IMG/VR virus record: IMGVR_UViG_3300030294_000082
Span: 1-41,633 of that record
Source: a virus
DNA length: 41,633 nt
Direction: 5' to 3' (one strand)
Shown here: piece by piece, positions 1-7,636 of the stretch
How positions within the stretch are numbered: the first letter of the stretch is position 1
How the letters are laid out: every line of letters begins with the position of its first letter
Notes under the pieces: generated by a model
Databases searched by the model: none
The model's input: only the letters and a program-made list of their open reading frames with translations
What the model was told of the DNA's origin: nothing
Position numbers and translations under genes: made by a program

Positions 1-1
1 T

Positions 2-61
2 TCAGCTTTTGGTTATAAGATATGGGCTTATGAATTGCGTAAGTATATGAATAATTTATAA
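2..61 (+). CDS. C-terminal end of an unidentified protein (cut by window edge)
   Basis: The frame is open from the window edge to a TAA at 59-61 and gives 19 residues ending YELRKYMNNL. It runs towards the leftward repressor operon and stops just before a strong two-sided hairpin, as a real gene end would. In Bacteroidales prophages the integrase often lies beside the repressor, so this could be its tail, but 19 residues show no integrase motif; a host gene next to the attachment site is equally possible. Confidence 0.45.
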   Translation, partial: SAFGYKIWAYELRKYMNNL

Positions 62-66
62 AATAA

Positions 67-105
67 AAACGGATAATAGACTGATTTTCAGTATACTATC
101 CGTTT
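67..105. terminator. Bidirectional hairpin terminator between convergent genes
   Basis: A perfect 9-bp outer stem (67-75 AAACGGATA with 97-105 TATCCGTTT) encloses a second 5-bp stem (80-84 ACTGA with 88-92 TCAGT), with partial pairing between. A-rich DNA lies to the left and a T-rich stretch to the right, so it can end transcription from both sides. It separates the rightward gene ending at 61 from the leftward repressor unit. Confidence 0.75.
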
Positions 106-249
106 CCTTTGTTGCGGAGGCCCGACTGTATGACCAAACATTTGTTTGATTAAATCTCTCATTTCCTGTATGTTGTGAAATGAAACTATACCCATTTTTA
201 TAGTGTTTTGTCCCGATATTGTCCCGATACATGTTGTTATCTGTGCCAT
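88..249 (-). CDS. Small hypothetical protein downstream of the repressor (53 aa)
   Basis: The leftward frame starts at 249, three bases after the repressor stop codon at 253-255, and ends at TGA 88-90 inside the terminator hairpin. It encodes 53 residues, beginning MAQITTCIGT and ending RKRIVY. The tight spacing to the repressor and the terminator at its end argue for a real second gene of the lysogeny operon. The DNA also holds a direct repeat (GTCCCGATA twice, near 210-230) and a full copy of the putative repressor operator at 135-151. I do not recognise a family; a chance open frame is possible. Confidence 0.4.
   Translation of the reverse strand: MAQITTCIGTISGQNTIKMGIVSFHNIQEMRDLIKQMFGHTVGPPQQRKRIVY
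135..151. promoter_or_regulatory. Putative repressor operator, distal copy
   Basis: The 17-mer CAAACATTTGTTTGATT is identical to 7863-7879, where it lies in a promoter. Its core CAAACATTTG also occurs, inverted, in the switch region at 583-592. No promoter element of the Bacteroidetes type is obvious beside this copy, so it may be an auxiliary operator, for example for looping between repressor molecules. Confidence 0.5.
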
Positions 250-252
250 ATT

Positions 253-570
253 TTATTGTAAAATTTCAATTTTTGACGTTAAGTTTTCGATTGTTCGTTG
301 TTGACTTTCTATTATGCTGAGCAATCTATCATTAATATTTTCCGATGAACATCCTGAACTTTCACCCATAACAAGCCAATTTGCATCTACCCATTCTATA
401 GAATTAACTATTTTCACTATAAAATCATACCCAGGCTTACTTCTCCTACTATAAATACCTCTTAATGTCTGATCATTTATTCCAGACTTTTTTGAAAGGT
501 TTGCAATTGTCATACCTTCCTTTTCAAGGATATAATCCATCCTTTCAAAAACATTTTCAAACTTTTCCAT
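253..570 (-). CDS. XRE-family HTH transcriptional repressor (CI-like)
   Basis: This is the probable lysogeny repressor. Residues about 10-60 (VFERMDYILEKEGMTIANL, then SKKSGINDQTLRGIYSRR) form a Cro/CI-type helix-turn-helix, followed by the YDFIVKIVNS and DANWLVMGES segments common in Bacteroidales phage repressors. The last about 30 residues are heptad-like and probably dimerise. There is no LexA-type peptidase domain, so induction would need another mechanism, such as an antirepressor. I chose the start at 570, after GGGGGATT, because a start at 615 would lie upstream of the predicted repressor promoter. It faces the Cro-like gene across the switch region. Confidence 0.85.
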   Translation of the reverse strand: MEKFENVFERMDYILEKEGMTIANLSKKSGINDQTLRGIYSRRSKPGYDFIVKIVNSIEWVDANWLVMGESSGCSSENINDRLLSIIESQQRTIENLTSKIEILQ

Positions 571-581
571 AAAATAATCCC

Positions 582-620
582 CCAAATGTTTGTTTATATC
601 AAAAATATGTGGCATCTTTG
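582..620. promoter_or_regulatory. Lysogeny switch: overlapping divergent promoters with shared operator
   Basis: Rightward promoter: -33 TTTG at 589-592, 20-bp spacer, -7 element CATCTTTG at 613-620, serving the Cro operon. Leftward promoter: TATTTTTG read from 607 to 600, which would start the repressor message near 593, about 23 bases before its ATG at 570. The palindromic core CAAATGTTTG at 583-592 covers the rightward -33 and the leftward start point at once, the usual arrangement for a repressor that blocks the early operon and regulates itself. Confidence 0.6.
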
Positions 621-699
621 CATCGCGAACAAAAAATGACGCTACGAAGTTACAAAGAATAATTGATGTAGCAGTGTTAAATTTAAAAATTTATGAAAA

Positions 700-921
700 A
701 TGGTATTTAGTGAGTATCTTAATTCATTGTCTAATGAGAAAATGGATATGGTTAAAAAAATCGCAGAAAAGACCTGTACCTCAACGAGTGCGGTATACAG
801 GTGGATGAATGGGAGCATGACTCCTGGACCTCTTAAGCAAAAGGTAATTGCCGATATCCTAGGCATACCTGAAGATGAGTTATTTCCAAAAAATATTAAA
901 AACAAGAGTCATGAAGATTAA
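700..921 (+). CDS. Cro-like small HTH protein (73 aa)
   Basis: First gene of the rightward early operon. Residues about 15-60 (MVKKIAEKTCTSTSAVYRWM, then LKQKVIADILGIPEDELFP) fit a small XRE/Cro-type HTH: a recognition helix in TSTSAVYRWMNG and a closing helix ending in the DELFP motif frequent in such proteins. It lies opposite the repressor across the switch region and probably competes for the same operator. The start has no Shine-Dalgarno sequence but an AT-rich leader, normal for this host group. Confidence 0.75.
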   Translation: MVFSEYLNSLSNEKMDMVKKIAEKTCTSTSAVYRWMNGSMTPGPLKQKVIADILGIPEDELFPKNIKNKSHED

Positions 922-1474
922 TTCAACTGAATTTTATACAACCCCGCAAGGAGTTGTTATGTATCATCAACCTAACAACCCTATCAAGGAATTACATCAA
1001 AAAGACCGTACTATTATTACAGAAATGCTTGATATAATAAGGGAAAGATATCCGAAAGCTTTTGAGAAACTATGTGAGATTTATACAATTAACTCTTGTA
1101 ATCGAATGTTCTACGAGTTTAATATAGTTTGTAGATTTGTAAAATGCAATTTTGGAGAGTATGATTCATTATCTTCAGATATAGATTCGTCAGGACATTT
1201 TAATTTTGAAGAAGTTCATTGTCCACTTAGAGGTGAATGCAAATATGAAGGATCGATATGTAGACCAGAACTAGACACATCCCTTACCGACCGTGAAATA
1301 GAGGTATTAGCCGAGATATCGGAGGGACTTGATAGCTACCAAATCTCTGATGAACTTAATATTGCACCTACGACAGTAAGTCGGCATAGGGAAAATATAA
1401 AAGCAAAACTCAAATTTCGTACGACAGCACAGCTCGTGAAATATTATATTGAAAATTTAAAATCTAAAAAATAA
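911..1474 (+). CDS. LuxR-type HTH regulator with Cys-rich central segment
   Basis: The C-terminal third (LTDREIEVLAEISEGLDSYQ, then ISDELNIAPTTVSRHRENIK) is a clear LuxR/NarL-type DNA-binding domain. The centre carries CPLRGECKYEGSIC plus other cysteines, which looks like a metal-binding or redox-sensitive module and is a feature I associate with this Bacteroidales phage regulator family. The open frame extends to 875, but the ATG at 911 overlaps the cro stop by only 11 bases and is preferred. Its early position makes it a candidate activator of later genes, possibly of the GTCcTTT promoters; that is inference. Confidence 0.75.
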   Translation: MKINSTEFYTTPQGVVMYHQPNNPIKELHQKDRTIITEMLDIIRERYPKAFEKLCEIYTINSCNRMFYEFNIVCRFVKCNFGEYDSLSSDIDSSGHFNFEEVHCPLRGECKYEGSICRPELDTSLTDREIEVLAEISEGLDSYQISDELNIAPTTVSRHRENIKAKLKFRTTAQLVKYYIENLKSKK

Positions 1475-1725
1475 TGGAAAATTCAAACACAGAAGCATTT
1501 GAAAAGGCTGCCTTAGACAAAGGTTATAATATTCTTCATATCTTCTATAAAGAAGGTAAGGTCACAAAGGTACATGGAATGGTACCAACTATATCCAGAA
1601 TAAAATCAGATACCGGGCATAAATATGTAAATGCTGCACGTAAAGTAAGATGGAACAGCGATGGAAAATGCTACAGTTTCACTCATAATTTTCGCTTAAG
1701 CAATTACGATTTAATAATTAATTAA
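1474..1725 (+). CDS. Hypothetical early protein (83 aa)
   Basis: The ATG shares its A with the stop of the LuxR-type gene, so translation is coupled. The product is small and basic (KYVNAARKVRWNSDGKC), with no signal peptide or membrane segment. I do not recognise it. Position in the early operon between a regulator and a methyltransferase-fold gene suggests a role in takeover or replication, without sequence proof. Confidence 0.6.
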   Translation: MENSNTEAFEKAALDKGYNILHIFYKEGKVTKVHGMVPTISRIKSDTGHKYVNAARKVRWNSDGKCYSFTHNFRLSNYDLIIN

Positions 1726-1771
1726 TAAATAAGATTATGCATAAAGAAAATGAATTATGGAAGGAAGAAAA

Positions 1772-2287
1772 ATGATAGATAATAGATTTCAGACGCCACC
1801 GGTGATTTGTGAATATATGTGTTCAATGATTCCTAGAAATGCATGCACTATTTTGGAGCCTACGTATGGGGAAGGAAATATATTGAGAGCTCTAGATAAT
1901 ATGCAACAATCTCTAGCAATAATGGCTCCATATAATTTCTTTGATCTTGATAAAAATAAAAGATTTGATGCGATAGTCATGAATCCTCCTTTCTCTTCCA
2001 AATATGCTTATGGAGTTCCAGATGAAGTCAAAGAAACTGGGATGAGACTTGGATATTACATACTGACAGAGTGTATGAAGATGAGCGATCATATAATTGC
2101 GCTTATGCCATTTTTTACCATTATCGACAGCGACGTGAGGCTGAGATTTATGAAAGAGTTCGGCTTGAAAAGTATAACGGCATTACCGAGAAAAACCTTT
2201 CAGTACGCAAGAATTCAGACTTGTATATTTGAATTAGAAAAAGGATTTTCTGGAGATACTATTTTTAAAGCAATTGATAAAATATAA
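1772..2287 (+). CDS. Class I methyltransferase-fold protein, N6-adenine type
   Basis: Motif I appears as EPTYGEG (residues 29-35) and motif IV as NPPF (71-74), the order and spacing of gamma-type N6-adenine DNA methyltransferases. The N-terminus (RFQTPPVICEYM) resembles other phage adenine methylases, which begin with a TPP segment. At 171 aa it lacks a clear target-recognition domain, so it may be a minimal solitary methylase or act on another substrate. I start at 1772, right after GGAAGGAAG; an upstream in-frame ATG at 1757 lies before this site. A 12-codon open frame (1737-1775) overlaps its start by four bases and could couple translation. Confidence 0.7.
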   Translation: MIDNRFQTPPVICEYMCSMIPRNACTILEPTYGEGNILRALDNMQQSLAIMAPYNFFDLDKNKRFDAIVMNPPFSSKYAYGVPDEVKETGMRLGYYILTECMKMSDHIIALMPFFTIIDSDVRLRFMKEFGLKSITALPRKTFQYARIQTCIFELEKGFSGDTIFKAIDKI

Positions 2288-2291
2288 GACT

Positions 2292-2600
2292 ATGAAAGCA
2301 AAAGAATGGGTTAAATATAGATCTAAACTAATTTTAGATCAAGTCACCCTTCCAGAAGAATATGAGATGGTCATGCTGGAAGATGCTAATGAGGCTATTG
2401 ATATGGCCGTGAATGAGGTTCGAGAAAAATATGAAAACACATATAAGCATATTGAAGAAACACTTGAGGCTATTGTCGGAGATTGTTCCCGTTTGACTTC
2501 TGGTAATGTGTCTCATAACGCTCGTTGTATTCAAGGAATAGCTCAACGCCGACTAGATTATATTCGAAAACATAAAGATGGAGACACTGGAAAGATATAA
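2292..2600 (+). CDS. Hypothetical helical protein (102 aa)
   Basis: Predicted mostly alpha-helical from sequence (EAIDMAVNEVREKYENTYKH). It begins five bases after the methyltransferase stop. An in-frame ATG at 2274 would overlap that gene; 2292 is the more economical choice. It contains two cysteines in GDCSRLTSGNVSHNARC. No family recognised. Confidence 0.6.
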   Translation: MKAKEWVKYRSKLILDQVTLPEEYEMVMLEDANEAIDMAVNEVREKYENTYKHIEETLEAIVGDCSRLTSGNVSHNARCIQGIAQRRLDYIRKHKDGDTGKI

Positions 2601-2859
2601 GCTTAATAATATGTCTCAACTTGATAGATATCTAGAGAAAAGCGAAATTGCTGAATACATTGAATATAAGAATAAAGTATTTGTTTCCCTTGATAATCTT
2701 CAACAAGGTCATTATTATAATATCCAAGAGCAGGTACCTGAAGATAAATGGGATATTTTTATCAAAATATGCTGTTTATACATATTGCATCATTATAAAG
2801 ATTACATCTTTAGCGATGACTATACATTAATAGAAAATAGAGGAGAATATGGCAGATAA
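2578..2859 (+). CDS. Hypothetical acidic protein (93 aa)
   Basis: It overlaps the preceding gene by 23 bases and the next by 11, within the early operon. The protein is rich in Tyr and acidic residues (EIAEYIEYKNKVFVSL; DYIFSDDYTLIENRGE). An alternative start is the ATG at 2611, which would avoid the overlap. No recognisable domain. Confidence 0.55.
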   Translation: METLERYKLNNMSQLDRYLEKSEIAEYIEYKNKVFVSLDNLQQGHYYNIQEQVPEDKWDIFIKICCLYILHHYKDYIFSDDYTLIENRGEYGR

Positions 2860-3259
2860 GACATTGAAGCACTGGACGGCAGCGGATGAGAAATACGTTC
2901 GTGATAATTTTCAAAAGAAAACGATTGATGATATCGCCCACGATCTTGGAAAAAGCAGAATGGCAGTACAATTGTTCATTCATCGCAAACGTATTACATC
3001 ATCCGGTGGAAAGGTAAAAAGAAATATCGTACAGGAAATTCTGAAGTTGAAGTTTACTCATATTGAGGACTTTCAACCAAACAGAAATTTCTATAATGAA
3101 ACCAAAATAGGCCAGCGTCGATGGTGGCAACTTTATTTTGGAGATAAACCGATAATGCAAGATGAATATCTAGCATTAACAAGATATTTCGGAATAACCT
3201 TGCAGGAGGCATTCGAGGCCCGACAACTGAACTTATTCGAGGAGGAAGGTAATGATTGA
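2849..3259 (+). CDS. Myb/SANT-like DNA-binding protein with C-terminal clamp-binding-like motif
   Basis: Residues about 8-50 (HWTAADEKYVRDNFQKKTID, then DIAHDLGKSRMAVQLFIHRK) resemble the SANT/Myb or GcrA-like HTH found in phage proteins: a W-containing first helix and a recognition helix beginning KSRMAVQ. The C-terminus carries QLNLF at 126-130, matching the QL(S/D)LF motif by which bacterial proteins bind the DNA polymerase III beta clamp. It overlaps the primase gene by eight bases. I infer a replication accessory or loader protein; the clamp link is a motif match only. Confidence 0.65.
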   Translation: MADKTLKHWTAADEKYVRDNFQKKTIDDIAHDLGKSRMAVQLFIHRKRITSSGGKVKRNIVQEILKLKFTHIEDFQPNRNFYNETKIGQRRWWQLYFGDKPIMQDEYLALTRYFGITLQEAFEARQLNLFEEEGND

Positions 3260-6200
3260 CAGTTCAATTATAAATCAGATAAAATCATCGCTAAATATTG
3301 TCGATGTGGTGAGTACTTTTGTTACTCTTAAGAGAAAGGGAACTTCCTATGTAGGTATATGTCCGTTTCATGAAGACAGTCATCCATCGATGACTGTCAA
3401 TGAAGCTCATCAGTTTTATAAATGCTTTGTATGTGACGCCGGAGGTGATGTTATTGACTTCATTCAGCGATATCATAACATGACCTTCCCAGAAGCTGTT
3501 GAATGGTGCTGCCGTCAGGCAGGTATAGAATATAAGCCAACTGAACAAACTCCTGAGGATATCGAGAGGGCGAAGAAAAGAGAAGCACAATACATTGCGA
3601 TTGCTGCTGCTGGCCAACTGTTCAAATCCCATCTTAATGAAGCTCAGACTTTTCTCCTAAAAAGAGGATATGATATCAGCAGCAAGACGCTAAAGGATTT
3701 TAGTGTTGGTTATGCTGCTGAAGGAAATATGGCCGTCAATGACATGTCTCGAGGTGGTTACAACCTTGGCATACTCAACGAGGTTGGAATTATCAATTTC
3801 AACGATTCCGGTAAACCTTATGACGTATTCCGTGATCGTGTCATGTTTCCTTTTCATGATCTACAGGGTAGAGTCATCGGATTTACCGGGCGTTATATCA
3901 CAGCAAAAGAAGGTACCGGTAAATATGTCAATACTCGAGATACAGACTTATTCAAAAAAGGAGATAACTTTTATGGTCTCACGCAGGCTCGTAATTCGAT
4001 ATCGAAGTCCGGATTTGTCTATATTGTCGAGGGACAATTTGACGTACTTTCCTTGCACGAGATGGGTATAGAGAATGTGATAGCAGGTTCCGGGACAGCA
4101 TTTACAAGTACTCAAGTAAAATTATTACACCGATTTACTCAATCGGCCGTATTTATATACGATGATGATAAAGCCGGGCTTCATGCTGCATTGAGAAATT
4201 GTGAACTTCTTGTATCTGCAGGTATTACAGTTCGCTGTATCAAGATGACTAAAGGAATGGATCCGGATAACTTTGCTCAGAAAAACAGGGAAAAGACAGC
4301 AGAGATGCTCACTAAAAAAATAAAGAGTTTCCCTTCTTACTTTAACGATTGTCTTATACCTAAAGATTCCCCAGCTGAGACTGTTGAAAAAGGACTTGTT
4401 ACGATTCTGAAGCTAATCGCACACGTCCAGTCTCAGACGCTTCAGCTAGGATATCTTCGTGAAGTATCGAAAATATTCAAGACCAATACGGAAATTTTAG
4501 AAAACAGGCTCAAGGAAGTTTCTAGAGAAATAAAGATTTCTCCAGTTAAGGAGAAAATAAAAGAAGGAATATATGGACTTGATTTACTCAAGGAACAGAT
4601 GGTTCCGGGAGAACCTGCTATTCTTACAGGTAATTTTAATAAATTTATAGACCGTTACGGAGATAATCCGATTGTCTATATCAACGGGAAGATTGAAGCA
4701 AATGACATTCTTCAACTCAGAAGGATTTGCAACTATTTCATTACAGAAGATGATGAAATATCAATCTCAAAAGATGGTAATGAGTCAGACTACATGATAG
4801 CACTTTCTCAACTATATACAAGTGGCATAACTGACATTACAGTTAACATAACTGACAAGCATCATCCTTCAGACGATGATGAGGAGGATTATGATCATGT
4901 AGAGGATTCATATTCATATATTAATTATTATGTGTATATATACGGAAAATTCCTTCGTAACTATCACGGTGAGAGAACACCTTTTATTCAGCGTTGTGCA
5001 GAGATGCTGAGTTATGCCGACAAATCACTTCGCATTATAAATTATAGCAATTATTACACATGGCTTGGAATAACTAAGGGACAGTTGAATGATATCCTTA
5101 AGCCCCACATTGATAAAAGGGAATCCTATCTAAAGATAAATGGTCAACGTGATGATCCTGACGAGTATCAGTATGACCCGAACGAAATTCCTTCATACGT
5201 TGATGAAGTTCCTGAATATTCTGAGATGTACAAGCAGTGTGGGTATTATCCTCGCCTGAACAAACAGAAGGAACCCGTATGTTACATCTTTCATAATGAG
5301 AGAGGTGGAAATACTCAGGTGGGTGACTTCTACATGAAACCCCTTCTGCATATTTACAATGACGACTACGAGGCCAACAAAAGAGTATTGAAGATAAACC
5401 GTCGCTACTATGATACCCCGATATACATCGAGGTTCTTTCAAAAGCTTTGCTCAAGAAATCTTCTATTGAAGAGGTCTTAATCAACCTTGAAGCTGTGAA
5501 TTTCACGAACGGAGAGGAGAAGCACTGGACAAAGATTCGTGAATATATGAGCCGGCACTTCATTACCTGCAGTGAAATTCAAGTTTACGGGAATCAGCAG
5601 ACTGAAGGAACATCACGAAAGGAGGATACAATGTTCTACGCATTTGCAAATGGTATATATCACCTCGTTGATAGTACATTCCGGTTTGATATGGTCGATG
5701 AGCTGGGTGTCGTGAAACATAATAATAAGAACTATTACTTACCCGCCTATTCGACCATATACGCAGGAAATGGACGTACCTCAGACAAATATGAGCTTAT
5801 TTCTCAATTGACTTATAAAGAAGTTCCGAAATCGAAACAGGTAACTTTTGAAAAGTGGGCAACATTGATGGACAAAGTATATAGGATTAACGATAATGGC
5901 AAATGGGCCTTGTTATACGCAATCATGTGCGCCTTCAGAAGTAATATTCATTGTATCGACCGAATATTCACCGCACCTTTTTTCATGGGGCCGATGAGCT
6001 CCGGAAAGACTCAGATCGCGATATCAATCCGTTCACTGTTTATTGCCCCGAATTTTCCTATCTTCAATCTGAATACCGGTACTGATGCAGCAATGAGCAC
6101 AATGATGGGATCATTCCGAGATGTTCCTGTTGTCCTCGACGAATATAACAACAAGGATATCTCAGATATCAAGTTTCAAGCCCTCAAGGGTATTGTCTAC

Positions 6201-7256
6201 GATGGAGACGGTAAACAGAAAAGAAAGGGCGTGTCCGGACGTGAGATAGAGAATGATAAAGTATACACACCTGTTGTGATATGCGGTCAGGAGACCCCAC
6301 AGCGTGACGACAATGCCCTTATGTCTCGTATCATCGTATGCGAGGTTCCGAAGCCTAAAGATAGGACGGCTGCCGAAGTTAAATTATTTGAAGAGCTAAA
6401 AGATATCGAGGATCCTGAGAAAATAGGTCTGTCAAACGTTCTAATGCAGATACTTCAATTAAGGCCTGCTGTGATGGATCATTATGCTCCCATCAAGCGG
6501 AAATGCTATGAACAGCTGAAACAGGGTGTAATCAACAGCGGGGAAATGGACCGCCTTATGAAAACCGCATCATTATTTTTAGGAATATGTAAACTGATAG
6601 AACTTTATTCGCCCTTAAATCTTCCATTTACCTACGATGAATTTTTCAAAATTGCACAGACAAAAATAAAGACGCAGCTAGAGATGATCCGCAAGACCGA
6701 TAAGCTGGCTGTATTCTTCAAGGCCATGGATGTAATGATTGACACTCATTCTATCCTTGAAGGTAGAGAATTCTCTATCGATACACCGGACAGCATTACG
6801 ATTACACAACCAGGAGGAGATAAGAAGACGGTTGCTTTCGATTCCGGAACGCATGTCCTATTCTTACGTTTAAGCGGTGTCTATACCCAATTTGCCCGCA
6901 GCTCATTCAATAGCGAGGATTCTACCCAGTCAACAATAGAGCAGAATCTACGAAGTCATCCATCATACGTCGGTATCATCCACGCCCGCCGTTTCAACTG
7001 GAATGAGACGATGGAAGTCCCCAGGGACGATTCGGAAATGATGACCGACAACACGATGGTACGAAAGGTTGTTAGAAAGTCGACTAATTCAAGTTGTATT
7101 GCATTGAATTATGATATCTTCAAAGAACTGTACGATATCGACCTTCAGAGAAATTGCGACAATGCTAATATCGAAAATGGTAGTAGGAGTAATGTTGAAA
7201 ACAATAGCAATAGTAATCTTCCGTTTCCACCCCAACAACAAGAACTTTCTCTTTAG
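3252..7256 (+). CDS. Primase-helicase: CHC2 zinc finger, TOPRIM and P-loop ATPase domains
   Basis: Probable replicative primase-helicase, 1334 aa. The N-terminus is DnaG-like: zinc ligands C37, H40, C58 and C61 (CPFHEDSHPS and YKCFVCDAGGD). A TOPRIM domain follows, with VEGQFD at 259-264 and FIYDDDKAG at 301-309. The C-terminal half is an ATPase with Walker A GPMSSGKT (913-920) and Walker B VVLDEYNN (acidic pair 963-964), followed by ICGQETPQRDDNALMSRI, consistent with sensor and arginine elements. The middle, about 450-850, is unassigned and has an acidic patch (SDDDEEDYDH). The C-terminus is Asn/Ser-rich and ends QQELSL. It is the last gene before a terminator, directly upstream of the probable origin. 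Confidence 0.88.
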   Translation: MIDSSIINQIKSSLNIVDVVSTFVTLKRKGTSYVGICPFHEDSHPSMTVNEAHQFYKCFVCDAGGDVIDFIQRYHNMTFPEAVEWCCRQAGIEYKPTEQTPEDIERAKKREAQYIAIAAAGQLFKSHLNEAQTFLLKRGYDISSKTLKDFSVGYAAEGNMAVNDMSRGGYNLGILNEVGIINFNDSGKPYDVFRDRVMFPFHDLQGRVIGFTGRYITAKEGTGKYVNTRDTDLFKKGDNFYGLTQARNSISKSGFVYIVEGQFDVLSLHEMGIENVIAGSGTAFTSTQVKLLHRFTQSAVFIYDDDKAGLHAALRNCELLVSAGITVRCIKMTKGMDPDNFAQKNREKTAEMLTKKIKSFPSYFNDCLIPKDSPAETVEKGLVTILKLIAHVQSQTLQLGYLREVSKIFKTNTEILENRLKEVSREIKISPVKEKIKEGIYGLDLLKEQMVPGEPAILTGNFNKFIDRYGDNPIVYINGKIEANDILQLRRICNYFITEDDEISISKDGNESDYMIALSQLYTSGITDITVNITDKHHPSDDDEEDYDHVEDSYSYINYYVYIYGKFLRNYHGERTPFIQRCAEMLSYADKSLRIINYSNYYTWLGITKGQLNDILKPHIDKRESYLKINGQRDDPDEYQYDPNEIPSYVDEVPEYSEMYKQCGYYPRLNKQKEPVCYIFHNERGGNTQVGDFYMKPLLHIYNDDYEANKRVLKINRRYYDTPIYIEVLSKALLKKSSIEEVLINLEAVNFTNGEEKHWTKIREYMSRHFITCSEIQVYGNQQTEGTSRKEDTMFYAFANGIYHLVDSTFRFDMVDELGVVKHNNKNYYLPAYSTIYAGNGRTSDKYELISQLTYKEVPKSKQVTFEKWATLMDKVYRINDNGKWALLYAIMCAFRSNIHCIDRIFTAPFFMGPMSSGKTQIAISIRSLFIAPNFPIFNLNTGTDAAMSTMMGSFRDVPVVLDEYNNKDISDIKFQALKGIVYDGDGKQKRKGVSGREIENDKVYTPVVICGQETPQRDDNALMSRIIVCEVPKPKDRTAAEVKLFEELKDIEDPEKIGLSNVLMQILQLRPAVMDHYAPIKRKCYEQLKQGVINSGEMDRLMKTASLFLGICKLIELYSPLNLPFTYDEFFKIAQTKIKTQLEMIRKTDKLAVFFKAMDVMIDTHSILEGREFSIDTPDSITITQPGGDKKTVAFDSGTHVLFLRLSGVYTQFARSSFNSEDSTQSTIEQNLRSHPSYVGIIHARRFNWNETMEVPRDDSEMMTDNTMVRKVVRKSTNSSCIALNYDIFKELYDIDLQRNCDNANIENGSRSNVENNSNSNLPFPPQQQELSL

Positions 7257-7300
7257 TATAAAGAGAAAAATATACCCCTAATATACCAACAAAGGTACTC

Positions 7301-7356
7301 AATATCGAGTTCTATTCATAATATTCTTTAGAATAATTGAACATGAACTCGATATT
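7301..7356 (+). terminator. Terminator of the early operon
   Basis: A perfect 12-bp inverted repeat (7301-7312 AATATCGAGTTC; 7345-7356 GAACTCGATATT) is followed by a T-run to 7360. A smaller stem (ATTC/GAAT) can form in the loop. It begins 45 bases after the primase stop. Confidence 0.8.
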
Positions 7357-7393
7357 TTTTATTCCCAACACATACCCTTTTAAACTGGTTTTA

Positions 7394-7458
7394 AGACGTT
7401 ATTCATGTTAAGACTATAAACTATATATAAACATTGTTTATAGTTCAGCAGAACGTCT
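7394..7458. repeat. Nested inverted repeat in the probable origin region
   Basis: The outer arms are AGACGTT (7394-7400) and AACGTCT (7452-7458); the inner arms are ACTATAAAC (7413-7421) and GTTTATAGT (7436-7444), both perfect. No T-run follows, so it is less likely to be a terminator than a cruciform or protein-binding structure next to the iterons. Confidence 0.55.
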
Positions 7459-7636
7459 GCATTATCGATTTGGATTGTTTGTAACGATCGTATCAATACT
7501 TTATTTATAATACGGATTACAAAGATGTCAATATCGAAATATTTTAACCGTAATTCATGTTATAAATCCCCCGTACCCCCTAAATATAAAAAAAGCAAGT
7601 AGAATGGAAGTTTTGAAAAATAAAAATAGAAAAACA

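Noticed and set aside
1737-1775. 12-codon open frame before the methyltransferase-fold gene
   Set aside because: The ATGA overlap could couple translation, but it is too short to support as a gene.
5098-5442. Leftward 114-codon open frame inside the primase gene
   Set aside because: It lies wholly within the primase coding sequence with no promoter or ribosome site and has Cys/His/Ser-rich shadow composition.
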